Source: Scenedesmus sp. ARA3
Taxonomy: Eukaryota; Chlorophyta; Chlorophyceae; Sphaeropleales; Scenedesmaceae
Assembly (NCBI GenBank): GCA_004335835.1
Contig: RWJK01001900.1
Coordinates: forward strand, 1 to 64,000
Direction: 5' to 3'
DNA: 64,000 nt
Shown here: positions 53,443 to 64,000 of the stretch, piece by piece
Numbering within the stretch: position 1 is the stretch's first letter
Layout: each line of letters begins with the position of its first letter
The notes under the pieces: model-generated
What the model saw: only the letters and a program-made list of their open reading frames with translations
Database searches by the model: none
What the model was told of the DNA's origin: nothing
Made by a program: the position numbers and the translations under genes

Positions 53443-56400
53443 ATGTCAGCGAGCACATGCAGCACAGAAGCCCGCAGGCTGCGGCAATACAGTTTGAACA
53501 ACATGCTGTCAGCCATGAACGGCATGCAGATTGATGTGGGGCATCTGCTGTTTGGTGGGCCAGGCATCCCAGCCACACCTTCCCCTCAGCGGCATTACAA
53601 GGTCAACTGTGACAACCCGCGTCCCACCATCGTGCTGGTGCCAGGTGGGCAACAGCAGCAGCAGGAGCAGAACAGCAGGCACAGAACCGGCACCATCATG
53701 TCAGCCAAAGGAACTCTGGTTGATAATGCTGAAGAAACAGGCCTGCTCAAGAACCCTGTGTACTGCGCAGTGTGGGACACACCTGCCCTCTTGCTGCACT
53801 TCCCCTCTGCATACCGCTGCTCCTTGCTGATCTGCATGCTGAATTCCACTCATGTGCTTGCAGGAATTTCCGGCTCGCAACTGGACGGCACACAGACCGG
53901 CACTGACGGCTGCCCGCAGTTCAGCGAGCCCCGGCAGGTGTGGGCGGAGGCCACTTGGATGAAGAACCTGGACTGCTTCGCCCACATGCTCTCCGTGAAC
54001 TACAATGCAACCACAAAACGGTGAGTCCAGCAGCAGCACTCTGCAGCAGCACATTGCTGTACTCGCTGGCTTGCAGGACACCAACACAGCAGCAGTTTTC
54101 TGCAAGCTTTGTGGCGCGACGTGCTTACTGCCGTCTCCTGCAAACCCCCCTGTATGCAGATTCAGCAACAGCACCGGCACTGGGCTGTGGGCCTACCAGG
54201 GAGGCTTTCCTGATGGCACAGACTACATGATCTGGCGCACCTACTACAGCGCCTTCTGGAAGCTGCTCACCACAAAGTACGGCTACCAGCTGGGAGTGGA
54301 TCTGTTTGCTGCGCCCTACGACTGGCGCCTGTCTGCTGGCGCCCTCGACCAGGTGCGCATCAAACGCTTTGATGTGAACAGCGCTTGTTTGTACTCGCGA
54401 TGTACTTTGCTGCTGATGAGTAAACGGCAGAGAACGTTGACTTCATCGTGCTCCTGGCTGCCAGCTGCGCGGTTACCCTGCATCACCCTGCTGATCTGTT
54501 TGCCGAAATGCCTGCTGTTTCTGCTTTGCTGCAGGTTGGCGAGTTTGACCGCATGGCTGAGCGCATCACGGCAGCCGTGAAGCAGAACTGCGGGCAGAAG
54601 GCCATCATCTTGTCCCACTCGATGGGCGTCAGCGTGGCACTCAGCCTGCTGCGGCTCAACCGCATGCAGCAGTGGAGGTGAGGCTGCAAAAGCGATGTAA
54701 TTTAGGTGATTGCTCGCAGGATTGTGCTGTAGCCGGACACAACATGACTCGCATGCACTGACAGCCTGGTGCAGCTTGTGCTGTATGACATGACAGCATG
54801 CTTCATCCCGCACCTGCTACGCACCACACACAACGCCGCCATGCCATGCACACTTACACAAGCTTGCTTGCGCGCTGCCCCTTTCCTGCCATCCCCTCGC
54901 AGGAGCGACAACGTGCAGGGCCTTGTCCAAGTTGGTGGCTCCTTTGCAGGCGCAGGCGCCTCGCTGTGGCAGACAAAACTTTCCGGCGTGATGAACCCCT
55001 ACCCCGCCCTCACCAACATACTGGGCAGCCCACAGGCCCTCGGCCAGCTGCCTGTGTTCCCACTTGAGGCGGCTGTGTACAAGTTTGGTTTGGGCATGCC
55101 ATCTGGCCTCACACTGCTGCCGACTGGGGAGGCTGAGGGCGCCGATCATGTGCTGGTGCAGACTCCCTCCAGGAGCTACACTGTGGCGCAGCAGAAGGAG
55201 CTGCTGAAGGACATGGGCGATGACCAATCGGTGAGCTGCTGCCTGGGCATCTGGCGCTTGCTGCACTGGGTGCTTGCGCAGGGCGAAACCGTTGGCAGCA
55301 ACGCAAGCAGCCTGGGCAGTCCTGCACTGCAAAGCGCATGCAGTCCCACTGCATCAGTCGACAGGTTAGTGACGCTTGCTGCTGTGGTGTGTCTGCTGCA
55401 ACCGCAGGCGGAACTGCTGGATGGCATCAGCGCTCAGGTCAAGTCACTGCTGGCACCTGGACCCATGCCTGGTGTCGAGACCTACTGCGTATACGGTGAG
55501 AGAGACGCTGAACTATCTCATCCTCCCAGACAGGCTGTGCAGCAGAGCGAGTGCAGGCTTGCCTGCATGCAGCAAGCAGCACGTGACCATGCACATGTGC
55601 CTGTTTCATCCAACACCTGTTGTTTAGGACGCTGGGAGTCTCCGCTGTGCCTTTGTGTGTGCCTTTGCAACTGCTAACATGTGGACTGCCCGCCTGCTCA
55701 ATTGCTGTGCTGCTGCAGGCGCCAACGTGCCCACTCCAATGACGTTGCTGTACAGGGAGGACATCGCCTACCGCCAGCCCATGCAGCGGCCATATGATAT
55801 GATCACAGGCCCAGGCGACGGCTCCATCAGCCTCAAGTCCCTGCGCCTCTGCAGCATGTGAGTGCTGAGCAGTATGGCTTGTGTTGTTGTCGAGGAGAGT
55901 GCTGCATCTTGATAAGTGTCATGCACAACATGCACGCAGTGGCGCAACACTGCAAGCCTGCCCGTAGTTCGGTTTGTGTACATGCCACGGTATCACATTC
56001 TGCGCTGTGGCTAAAGCTCTTCTTCTGCAGCACCAGCAGGCACTTTTGCTGAGACCGTCTGCTGCTGTTTGTCCCTTGCAGGATTGCTCCCCAGGACCAC
56101 CTGGTTGAGATCCAGGACCCTGCAGTTGACCATGCTGGGGTGTTCAACCAGGACCAGGGCCTTGCGGTGCTCATGAGTGTGCTGGAAAAGTTCATCTACA
56201 AGCAGCAGCCAGCAGCGGCAGCGGCAGCACCAAGCAAGCAGCAGCAGCCAGCGCCTGCAGCACCACCGGCAGGAGCTCCTGCAGCATCAGCGGCTGCAGC
56301 ATTACCGGCAGCAGCATCAACAGCAACTCCTGCAGCAGCATCTGCAGTAGCAGCACCTGCAGCAGTACCAGCAGCAAAACCTGCAACAGCTCCTGCAGCA

Positions 56401-56601
56401 GTACCAGCAGCAAAACCTGCAACAGCCCCTGCAGCAGCCCCTGCAGCAGCAGCGCCGGCAGCACCTGCAGGAAGTGCAGGCAAAGGTGTGGTCGCTTTCG
56501 GCAAGGGTGCTGTTGTTGTGGGCAAGGGCGCGAGCGTGGCAGGCAAGGGAGCTACATTCGGTTTACGTAAGGGTCCATTGTCCTTCACTTTTGGGCACTA
56601 A
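53443..56601 (+). CDS. LCAT-family acyltransferase / phospholipase
   Basis: Lecithin:cholesterol acyltransferase family (PF02450), which transfers or hydrolyses acyl chains of phospholipids. Exons: 53443-53644, 53864-54020, 54160-54352, 54535-54677, 54903-55230, 55408-55495, 55719-55857, 56082-56601; 589 residues in this model. Landmarks: VPGISGSQLDG (oxyanion strand), VWAEATWM, YDWRL, the nucleophile in LSHSMGVS (Ser213), GPGDGSISLKSLRLC (Asp404) and DHLVEIQDPAVDHAGVF (catalytic His 423 or 434). The Ser motif is S-x-S-M-G rather than the common GHSMGG. The first ATG in frame is 53443, but the frame upstream encodes a signal-like LFELLLVLLMSAS without an ATG, so a 5' exon is probably missing and the enzyme is likely secreted, lysosomal or ER-lumenal. 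The C terminus carries Ala/Pro repeats and then five GKG units. Confidence 0.87.
56190..56470. repeat. Internal Ala/Pro coding repeat of the LCAT-like gene
   Basis: CCTGCAGCAGTACCAGCAGCAAAA-type units encode PAAVPAAKPATA repeats; two units of about 39 nt are nearly identical (56368-56420). They form a disordered linker before the GKG-rich end. Confidence 0.75.
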
Positions 56602-59092
56602 CACTTTGGATATCTCTAGCAGCATGCCGTCTTTTGCCTGTACATAGGGCTGTCAGTTGTACAGCATCAGCAGCATTCCTTAAAGGTGGATGAGTGTGCA
56701 ACAGATGAGTGCTGTTGCGTGCAGACATTAAAGCTACTGCCATTGTCAGGCCTCGCAAGAGTCACTGTGCTGTGTTCATTTTGAAGGTAGGCATTCGTTG
56801 TGTGCACCAAAGAGCCTCAAGTTGAACAGTGGCATGCTCAGCATCGAGCTAGGTAGGCACATCTGGCTGCACACGTCAGAATGTTGGTAGATGCAACGGC
56901 AGTGGCAGTTGATGCACAGAGCTGTTGTCTCTTGTGCTGGCCTGCGCGTGTGTCCACTTCTTGCGCAACCTCAGCTGCTAGCTGCTGTTGATTGCAGGCA
57001 GTGGCTGACGGTGTGTGCCTTTCCTTTATGCATGCACGTATACACGAGCCTGCGCCATGCAGATTGCACTCACGAACATTTTGCTCAAGCTGCTGGTGTG
57101 AGCATTGTTACGGCAGGCTCAGCCAGTGCACTTCCCCTGATGTAGACGCAGCAAACAAGCTACCACAGTGGCAGGTAGTTGAGCTCAGCAGAGGTAACTG
57201 CATGCAGTGTATGCATGTGCCATGCACGGCTGCTTCAACTTCCTGTCAGCCTCCTAGTTTAGTGTTGGGACAGACAGCTGTATCGTGGTGTTGCGTCTGG
57301 TTTGTTCTGTGCGGCAGTTGTGTAGCTAGCTTGTGACCTCACCCATGTGTTGATTGTGCCGCTGTGTCACCTCAACTGGCAAGCTTGGCCTTGGTATGTG
57401 TTGAGACGGTGCATGTGTGTATGTGTGTTTTCAGTGTTGCACAAACTAGGATGTATGCTGATGTCTTGTAGGCTTGGCTGCTGTATGTTGATGTCGTGTG
57501 GGCTTGGCTGCTGTGGAGCTGTGAATGCTCGGCAGTCAGGGGTAGCGTTGACTAGATTGGGCTAGGTTGCATGCCACGTAGAGTATCTCCACATGGTAGT
57601 ATCATGTCTGCCATGCTTTGACTAGGGCACAGGTTGCATAGAACAATGTTATGTCATAACACCAGATGCATGCATCCCCACGCTGCATTCAAACAGCGGT
57701 GAGGCTTGCACATCAGCGCAAGCACGCTAGGCGCGAGCGCCCTGCAACATGGGCTGCTCTGCTAGTAGGTTGGTTGAGCCTGGTAGCTAGGTTGGGGCCG
57801 CACTGTTTCTGTCCATGCACAGAAACAGGCCATGATTTGGCTGCAGCCATATATGCCTTGTTGTGAGGCCAGTAAGGGTAGGAAGGGTTGCTGTGCAGCT
57901 GCTGAAAGCAGCTGATGCAGCCAGGGCAGTGTAGTTGGTAGCTACCTATAGTCTTGTATGTGTAGAGGACAGAAGATGAGTGGGGGCAGTAGTGGCAGGG
58001 CGCTCTTGAGCTGCGCTGCATCAGTGCTAGCGTGATTCCTTGTTGAATTGGTGGGGGTGGTACATTTGCCTGCCAGCGGCTCACTTGCTGCTGCTCAGGC
58101 GCTAGTGCGCGAGTGCTGGTCATCATGCCTGGCGCTCCGGCATATGCATGTGGGTGTTGCTGATGCATGTGCTGCTGGGGTGGCAGCCTACATGGTGGCA
58201 GCCTACGTGGTGCCGAGGGCACACTCGACCGCATGGGAGTGACAATCATTGTGGCTGTTCGTACAGGTTCTGTTCTGGGAAAGTACTTGGCCCCTGTGTG
58301 CGCGGCGGCAGCCGCTAATGTGTGCACAGGGTGTGTTGCCATGGGCTGGCTTCATTCCTTTTGACAGCCAAACAGTCAGATGAGCTGATTAGGACGGCTG
58401 TCACATAATGACTGAGCAGCAGCCTCTGCTGCGGGCCGCAGCCTGCGGCAGCCGTAAGTGGCCTGCTGTGCTGCGGTCAACAGGGCGAGTTTTGGCAGTG
58501 CTGATGGTGCTGTCTGTCTTTCGTCTGATGTGCTTTTGCGGCGTTGCTCTGTCTATGTCTCTCTGCCGATTGGATCTGTTGTTGCCTTCTCAACTGGTGA
58601 CGTGGCTAATGTAACTTGACATTCTCAAGATCCAATGCTTCCCAGGCTGCCGCTGCCAAGTGCCCTATCCACATTGTCTCAACCATACTTGTCGTGTTGC
58701 ATGAATCCTCAGTTTCAGCCGTGGTGGAGGCACCACATGAAACACCATTTTCGGGTGTTGTTTACAGCCAGATTCTGATTTGAAGGCATAAGTGAGTGTT
58801 GCAGAGCTGCTGCTGCTGCCCCTGCCCTGCGCAGCGCATGCCCCTTACAGGCATCTACGATGCCGACACTGCAGACCCGTTGGCTGCTTGCAGCACAATG
58901 CACTAAGTAGGATATCCACCAAGTAAGTGATAACTCCCCTTGATAAAACTTGGTGCGCTGGAGACCAGGTAGTATCCTTGCATATTTTTGTTACAAGACG
59001 TCATGCACACCAGACTGCAAAGACCAGCCACCGCCCCAACTGAAAACACGATCTCAAGGTGGTGCCCCGACCGCTGGGTGCTGCTGCTGCTG
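56602..59092. other. Long gene-poor stretch
   Basis: No confidently coding sequence. There is a two-copy ~33-bp repeat at 57450-57513 (GATGTC(T/G)TGT(A/G)(G)GGCTTGGCTGCTG) and a short duplication at 58180-58210. A minus-strand frame with an ATG at 58342 (209 residues to 57713) contains a Pro/Gln-rich part and a CHYC-x18-CPGC pattern; it could be a zinc-ribbon protein but has no other support. Confidence 0.45.
58991..58995 (-). terminator. Candidate TGTAA polyadenylation signal
   Basis: TTACA on the plus strand, TGTAA on the minus strand, 98 nt after the stop of the AEP-like gene. Confidence 0.45.
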
Positions 59093-60566
59093 CTACTGCT
59101 GCTGCTGCGGCTGCTGCTGCGGCGGCGGAGGCGGCGGCTGCGGAGGCTGCTGCGGCACTACCCCAGGCCGCACCAATCCAGGCTTCCTCAGCGGCGGCTG
59201 CCCAGCAAAACCTAGCTGCTGCTGCTGCTGCTGCTGCTGTGTTGCCTGCAGCTTCGCCAGTGCCTCCTGCTTCCGCTGCTGCTGCTGCCGCGCTGCCTCA
59301 GCAGCCTCGGCTGCTTGCCGAGCAGCCGCCTCAGCTGCTGCTGCTGCTGCCTGCTGCTCGGCCTCCTGCAGCTCCTGGGCCAGCTGCTGTGCTGCTGCTA
59401 GTGCTGCTTGCTGCTGCCGCTCATCCTCCTCTTGCAGGGCATGCAGCAGCTGCTGCTGCTGCACAAGCAGCTGCTCCTGCTCTCGTGCCAGCTCTTGCTG
59501 CTGCTCCTGCATCTCCCGCCACAGCGCCACCTGCTGCTGCAGCTGCTGCGAATCGGGTGCATTCACAACGCCAGGCCGTACAAGTGCTGGCTTGCTGAGT
59601 GCAGCAGCAGCAGCTGCTGCTGCTGGTTGCTGCTTGGCTGCCTGCGCTGCCTGCAGCTTCGCAAGAGCCGCCTGCTTCTTCTGCTGCTGCTGCTTCTGTA
59701 GCTCTGCTGCTTTCTGCTGCTGCGCTTGCTGCGTCTGCTGCCGCTTAGATGGCGCCCGCAGCTGCTGCTGAGGCTGCTGTTGGGTAAACAGGCTGTCGAG
59801 GTTGAAGCTGTCTGCCCCGCGCTCCTGCAGCAGCTTGGCCACCTTGTTGCAGCTGCGGATGATGCGCTTGGCTGACAACAGCTGCTCTCTGCTATCTGCA
59901 GCCTGCACAGCAGACAAAACGCAGCAGCACAAGCAGCAGCGCATGCAGCATCAGCACCGGCAAACATCTGCAGAGGCGGCCACAGGGTCAGACAAGGCGA
60001 CCCCCAGCACCTGAGGCCAGCACGCACAGGCTGTTGGCTGCGGTGCGCATACATGTCACCATCGAAATTAGCAAGCTGACAGCTCAACACCGCAGCAGCT
60101 GTCTGTCTTCTGCACCAGTGTTGCTCTGCACTGCGACAGTGCCTCTGCTGCTTGCAGCCCCTTCCCGTTTGACCGTTTTTGCATTCGACGTTTTGCGCCG
60201 AAACTCACCTGGTAGACTGCTTCCAAAAAATCCTGCGACTGCTCAAACACGCGCGCCTCCATCGCATCCAGCAAAATGCTGCAGCGCTGCAGCGCCGCGT
60301 AGCTCAGCGGCTGCCGCATCCACACCCCGCCCTCCAGCTGCACCTCGCTGTAGTGCTTTTCCTGCACCCAAGCGGGGTCAGAATCCATCCAAGGGGCCTT
60401 GCAGCTGCCTAGTAACCTCAAGCTGCCGTGAGGCGAGTCTATGACAGACTCCCAGTCAAGATGCTGCAGGGTGCCTGCACCGCAGGATTCTGCTGCTGCT
60501 GGTTCAGGTGAGCTGCTGCTGCTGCTGCTGCTGCTGCCAGGTGCTGCGTCAGCTGCAGGAGTGACG

Positions 60567-60602
<36 letters not shown>

Positions 60603-62482
60603 ACAGCCTCATCGTCTGCATTCTGCAGCATGTCCAGCAGCTGCTGCCCCTCAGGCCCCTCACTGCTGCGCAGCTGCTGCATCAGCGCCTCCTGCACAGC
60701 CTGCGGCAGCTGCCGCAGCGCCTGCCGCGCCTGCAGCACCTGCTGCTGCAGCGCGGCCTCTTCCCGCAGCAGCAGCAGCGGCGGCAAGCCGCTGAGCTCG
60801 CTGCGGCAGCGATTGATAAAGCGCTTGCGCACTTCGCGAACGGATGCTTCCACTGTGAAGATTGCTGGGAAGTTCACGTGCACTTTGTAGGGTGTGCGCA
60901 TGGACAGGATTGGCTGCAGCTGCTGCTGCTCGAAGCCGTAGTGTGCGGCGGCCTCTTCTGTGACTATCTGCACCACTTGTGGGATGAGGCTGAGCACCAG
61001 GTTGATGTCTAGTTCCCAAGCGAAGTCAAGCTCTTGGAAGAACCTGCAGGCGGCAAAGCAAGCCGGCAAATACAAACACATGTGAGATGCTAGGGACACC
61101 CTGGTGGGTGTTGCATTGCATGAGACTGTGCATATCAGCAGCTGCCCATGCTGATGCACAGCCAAGGCGCCCAGGGCAGGACCTGTGAGATACATGCTGC
61201 ACATCTACCTCGCAGCAGCAGCACCAACTGATGACGCCGCACACAACACGAAGCAGCTGCCACCACCTGCTCGTACAACTGCCTCCCAACCCACACCTGC
61301 GCACACAGCATTGCTTGCAGGTGAACGGTTGTGCATTTACCATGCCTAAAACTGCCATATCACATCCGCCACTTACTTGTAGGGCTGCCCCTGGTAGCAC
61401 TGCGCAATGTGCAGCCGCCGCTTCGCCTGCACAAATGTGTAGTAATACGGCTGCAGAAACTCATCCAGCACTGCGGGTGACACCAGATACTTGCCGCCAT
61501 GCCACTCCGCAGGCCCCAGGAAGCTCATGAAGTTATAAGGGGCACCTTTTGGGGCCCCAAAGTGCTGCAGGAAGCTTGGGGACTTGTAGCGGGACTTGTT
61601 GAGCACCGGGCGCTGCTCTGGGGGCTCATTTGTGGTGCCTGGCGGTGGCAATTGTACTGGCACCGGCTGCTCGTCCACCTGGTGGTAGAAGTTGTAGAAT
61701 TCGACCTTGGGCGGCTGCTCAAGGTCACTGCTGCTGCTGCTGCTGCTGCTGTCTGCATGGCTGCCGATTGGAGCTGTGGTAGCAGCGGCAGCTGCGTCTG
61801 CGTCTGCAGCTCCAGCTGCGTCTGCATCTGCATCTACAGCAGCTGCGTCTGCAGCTCCAGCTGCAACAGCATCTGCAGCTACAACTGTGTCTGCAACTCC
61901 AGCTACAGCTGAATCAGCATCCCCAGCTACAGCTGCACCACCATCTGCAGCTACAGCAGCATCAGCGTCTGCAGCTGCAGCTGCAACTGCGTATGTGCTT
62001 GCGCTTTCGGCTGCAGTGACATGGGCCTCCTCACCCACAGCTGCAACCGGGCCAGTGCTTGTGCTTGCGCTTGCAGCGCCGCTGTTGTGAGAGTCTTGGC
62101 TGCAGCCACCCACTGCTGAGCCTGGCAGCCGCGCACCAGACACTGCTGCTGCTGCTGCTTCACGGACTACAGCACCGTCCCCAGGAGACAAGTATGTTGC
62201 ATCAGGCTGCTGCTGCTGCTGTGCGGTGAACGACTGGTGGGGCTGTTGCTGTGCATGCACCACATCACTGTGCCTCTCCTGCAGTTCTTGCGGTGCTCCA
62301 GCTTCTGAACTGCTGCTGGACTTGCAAGTATGCGTGCAGCCACGTGATAGAGGAACAGCTGCACGACGAACATGGATAGACAGTCCCTGGCGGGTAAGGC
62401 TTGACTGCAGATTTCTGCTCCTGCTGCTGCTCCTGCTGTTGCTGCTGCTGCACCTGTTGGTTTTCCCAATGCGCAGGCGCAT
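59093..62482 (-). CDS. Archaeo-eukaryotic primase (AEP)-like protein, C962R-type
   Basis: Three minus-strand exons, 62482-61377, 61043-60209 and 59902-59093, splice in phase 2 then 0 to 916 residues. The first 250 residues are low complexity (Ser, Ala/Asp repeats). A folded region then starts: FYNFYHQVDEQPV, NFMSFLGPAEWHGGKYLV and AKRRLHIAQCY. Motif I of AEPs is FFQELDF (Glu373, Asp375), motif II is PYKVHVNFP (His424), motif III is SVID near residue 565, followed by GSLRLLGSCKAPW. The order acidic-x-acidic, x-H, h-D, with the Arg-Leu-Gly-Ser-x-Lys segment, is that of viral PrimPol and D5-primase N domains. From memory the closest annotated class is the C962R-like N-terminal AEP domain, known from large DNA viruses and algal genomes. 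No helicase domain follows; the C terminus is a 220-residue Gln-rich, coiled-coil-like tail. DNA primase or primase-polymerase activity is inferred. Confidence 0.75.
61775..62035 (-). repeat. Ala/Asp coding repeat in the AEP-like gene
   Basis: GCTGCAG-A(T/C)GC-type units on the minus strand encode ADAAVAADGGAAVAGDADS-like repeats in the N-terminal low-complexity region. The frame stays open through the array, consistent with it being coding. Confidence 0.7.
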
Positions 62483-62903
62483 GTTTGTGTGAACTTAACT
62501 ATTATTCTGTGTCAATGATTCCAGTTATATCGGCTACACGTACGGAAACAACCCTTAACGAACCAGCTTGTCAACTGTATCACTACACGACAGGCTCTCC
62601 TGCGCATGCCTGGGAACCTGCTACCATTAGTCAATCGTAGTGGAAAGCTACCCGCGTTTGTTTTACATAAACCGGCACAGACGAACTGACACACCAAAGC
62701 CCTTCGGGTTCTTCTGGTGTCTGGTGACTGGTGGTGTGTTCAGTGACCAACTGTGTTGCAGGCAACCTCTACAGGTGATAAGTGGACAACCGTTAGTCAC
62801 ATTGTACTTAATTTAAGCTTTGTGCTGTTGCAGCGCAGTCGCTGCTTCTGCCATTGTAGTTGCAGGCGTGTCACCATCGCACATCAGGCTGCTGCATACT
62901 CTC
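62483..62903. other. Divergent intergenic region
   Basis: Separates the starts of the AEP-like gene (minus) and the NTF2-like gene (plus), so it probably contains both promoters. No defined element seen. Confidence 0.45.
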
Positions 62904-63502
62904 ATGGCACTGCAGCTGGCAAAGCAAGCAACAGCCCTCCGGCGCACACCAGCACTCCCAAACTCCTGCAGCTACCTTACAAGGGTGCAGCTCCGTGGCA
63001 ATCGTCGCAGGCTGGCAATGGCAGCAGCGCAGGCAGACGTGCCAGCAGAGGTTGTGGTGCAGCGGCAGGTGAGGACACGCAACACCACCGGCAGCCAATG
63101 CAGGCAGCACATCCCCAACTACTTGTGGACGTGAAAGATAATGGTTAGTGTTTGTTTTGTTGAGGTTCGCACAGCAACAATGCTGGCGCCCACAGCACCA
63201 CCTGCTGTCCTATGATGTGCTGTAGCCTGGGTGCTGGCCTCTGCCTTGCCTTCCTGCGCTGTGAAAGGGCAAATGTAGACAACTCCTGGATTAAGATAAC
63301 CAAGGTAATTGCATAGTTACGCATTTTGAGCTGTGCTGTAATGGGGTGTCACCCTGCCGTGCTGCACTGTGCTGCACCTGCTGCAGCTGGAGGCGTACAA
63401 TGCGCGGGACCTGGAAGCGTTCATGGACCTGCTGGATGAGCAGTGTGTGGCCACAGATGCAGTGACGGGCGCTGTGCTGGGCACAGGCAAGGCAGAGCTC
63501 AG
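62904..63502 (+). CDS. NTF2/SnoaL-like protein with probable chloroplast leader (3' part outside or unresolved)
   Basis: Two exons, 62904-63068 and 63387-63502, join in phase 0; the second ends in phase 2 and the following exon is not found before the window ends. The first encodes a leader rich in Ala, Arg and Ser and poor in acid (MALQLAKQATALRRTPAL, LRGNRRRLAMAAAQADVPAE), typical of a chlorophyte chloroplast transit peptide. The second starts LEAYNARDLEAFMDLLDEQC and continues with GAVLGTGKAELR, the first helix and turn of the NTF2-like/SnoaL superfamily (A...D...F..L....V..D...G...GK.ALR). The fold covers small isomerases, hydratases and ligand-binding proteins; no specific function can be chosen. 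Confidence 0.65.
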
Positions 63503-63712
63503 GTGCGCAGCAGGTGCACTACTGTGCAGTGTTGGGCACAGGCACTGCAAGTGTTGGTGCAAGGCAAGGGTTTGTGCCGTGCTGTGCACAGGCAAGGCAG
63601 CGCTCAGGTGCGCAGCACGGCACTCTCGTGTGGCTGTAGCTGGTTGGCGCAGTGGCAGGTGCCACGGACAATGCAGTTCATGGCACAGGCAAGGCACAGC
63701 TCAGGTGGAAGT
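63470..63712 (+). repeat. Exon-edge echo array at the NTF2-like exon 2 donor
   Basis: GCTGTGCTGGGCACAGGCAAG then GCAGAGCTCAG plus GTGCGC (donor 63503) is repeated with donors at 63608 (GTGCGC) and 63705 (GTGGAA), offsets 105 and 97 nt. Confidence 0.88.
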
Positions 63713-64000
63713 GTGATGAAGCCGGCAGGTAGGCCGACCGCCTCAAATTAATTTTACTGAGGTGTTGGCCAGGACACAAAGTGTAAAGTATCGGTTGTGG
63801 TGCACGGCCTGTAAGTCACCGCTGCAGTGTCATGCGTGTCATGCGGGTCGTAGGTCAGACATCTTTCACGGTTTACATTGCAGCTGGCACAGCGGCGCGG
63901 TGTTGTCATCTGACGCGCCCGTGGCACCTGTGTCAGCTTGCATCCTGCGCTTAGCTAGGCAACACCCGCAATGCGATCCTTTGAGCGCTTCCAATCTGCT
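63713..64000. other. Right edge, presumed intron or 3' part of the NTF2-like gene
   Basis: No exon completing the NTF2-like domain is visible; it probably lies beyond the window. Confidence 0.4.

Noticed and set aside
58950..59771. Cys-rich plus-strand frame of 273 residues
   Set aside because: Poly-Cys and Ser runs are the complement of CAG-coded Gln in the AEP-like gene's last exon.

Overview
The window is nuclear DNA of a eukaryotic green alga, most likely a chlorophyte of class Chlorophyceae. The evidence is: intron-dense genes with GTGAG donors and (C/T)GCAG acceptors, TGTAA polyadenylation-type motifs after several genes, pervasive CTG/CAG triplet tracts giving Ala, Gln, Leu and Ser runs, and gene content combining a chloroplast-type leader, a Bardet-Biedl (ciliary) gene and a meiotic helicase. 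Genus cannot be set from the sequence; a Scenedesmus/Chlamydomonas-like lineage is an inference. There is one assembly gap (Ns, 19644-20262). Exon models below were built by hand from splice motifs, reading phase and remembered family alignments; no search was run.

Layout, left to right: (1) 592-3350 +, secreted Cys-containing protein with a long Ala/Pro/Thr tail; (2) 6578-9395 +, F-box-like leucine-rich-repeat protein; (3) 10370-22149 +, SPT16, large subunit of histone chaperone FACT, in 23 recognisable exons, one partly lost in the gap; (4) 23375-23878 +, single-exon zinc-site protein; (5) 24837-25205 -, a very small two-exon RING-type protein; (6) 26260-26805 - and 26838-27557 -, tandem secreted Cys-rich paralogues; (7) 28313-31431 +, TPR plus SAM methyltransferase; (8) 32617-37674 +, secreted alginate-lyase-like protein; (9) 38623-48600 +, HFM1/MER3 meiotic helicase with a 1,000-residue Gln/Ala tail; (10) 49163-52317 +, BBS4; (11) 53443-56601 +, LCAT-type acyltransferase/phospholipase; (12) 59093-62482 -, a protein with archaeo-eukaryotic primase (AEP) motifs resembling the C962R-like class of large DNA viruses; (13) 62904-63502 +, start of an NTF2/SnoaL-like protein with a probable chloroplast leader, running off the window.

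The genes are independent eukaryotic loci (chromatin, meiosis, cilium, lipid and wall/matrix metabolism), not an operon or a mobile island. The most unusual property is structural: again and again the last or first 25-60 nt of an exon, together with its splice site, are copied once or several times in the adjoining intron at a spacing of about 75-140 bp. I call these exon-edge echoes. They occur in at least four genes and reach an array of six copies of an in-frame acidic segment of SPT16. Other points of note are four GC-AG introns concentrated in BBS4 and the TPR-methyltransferase gene, (CTG)n tracts placed against 3' splice sites on the sense strand, and the stand-alone AEP-like gene.
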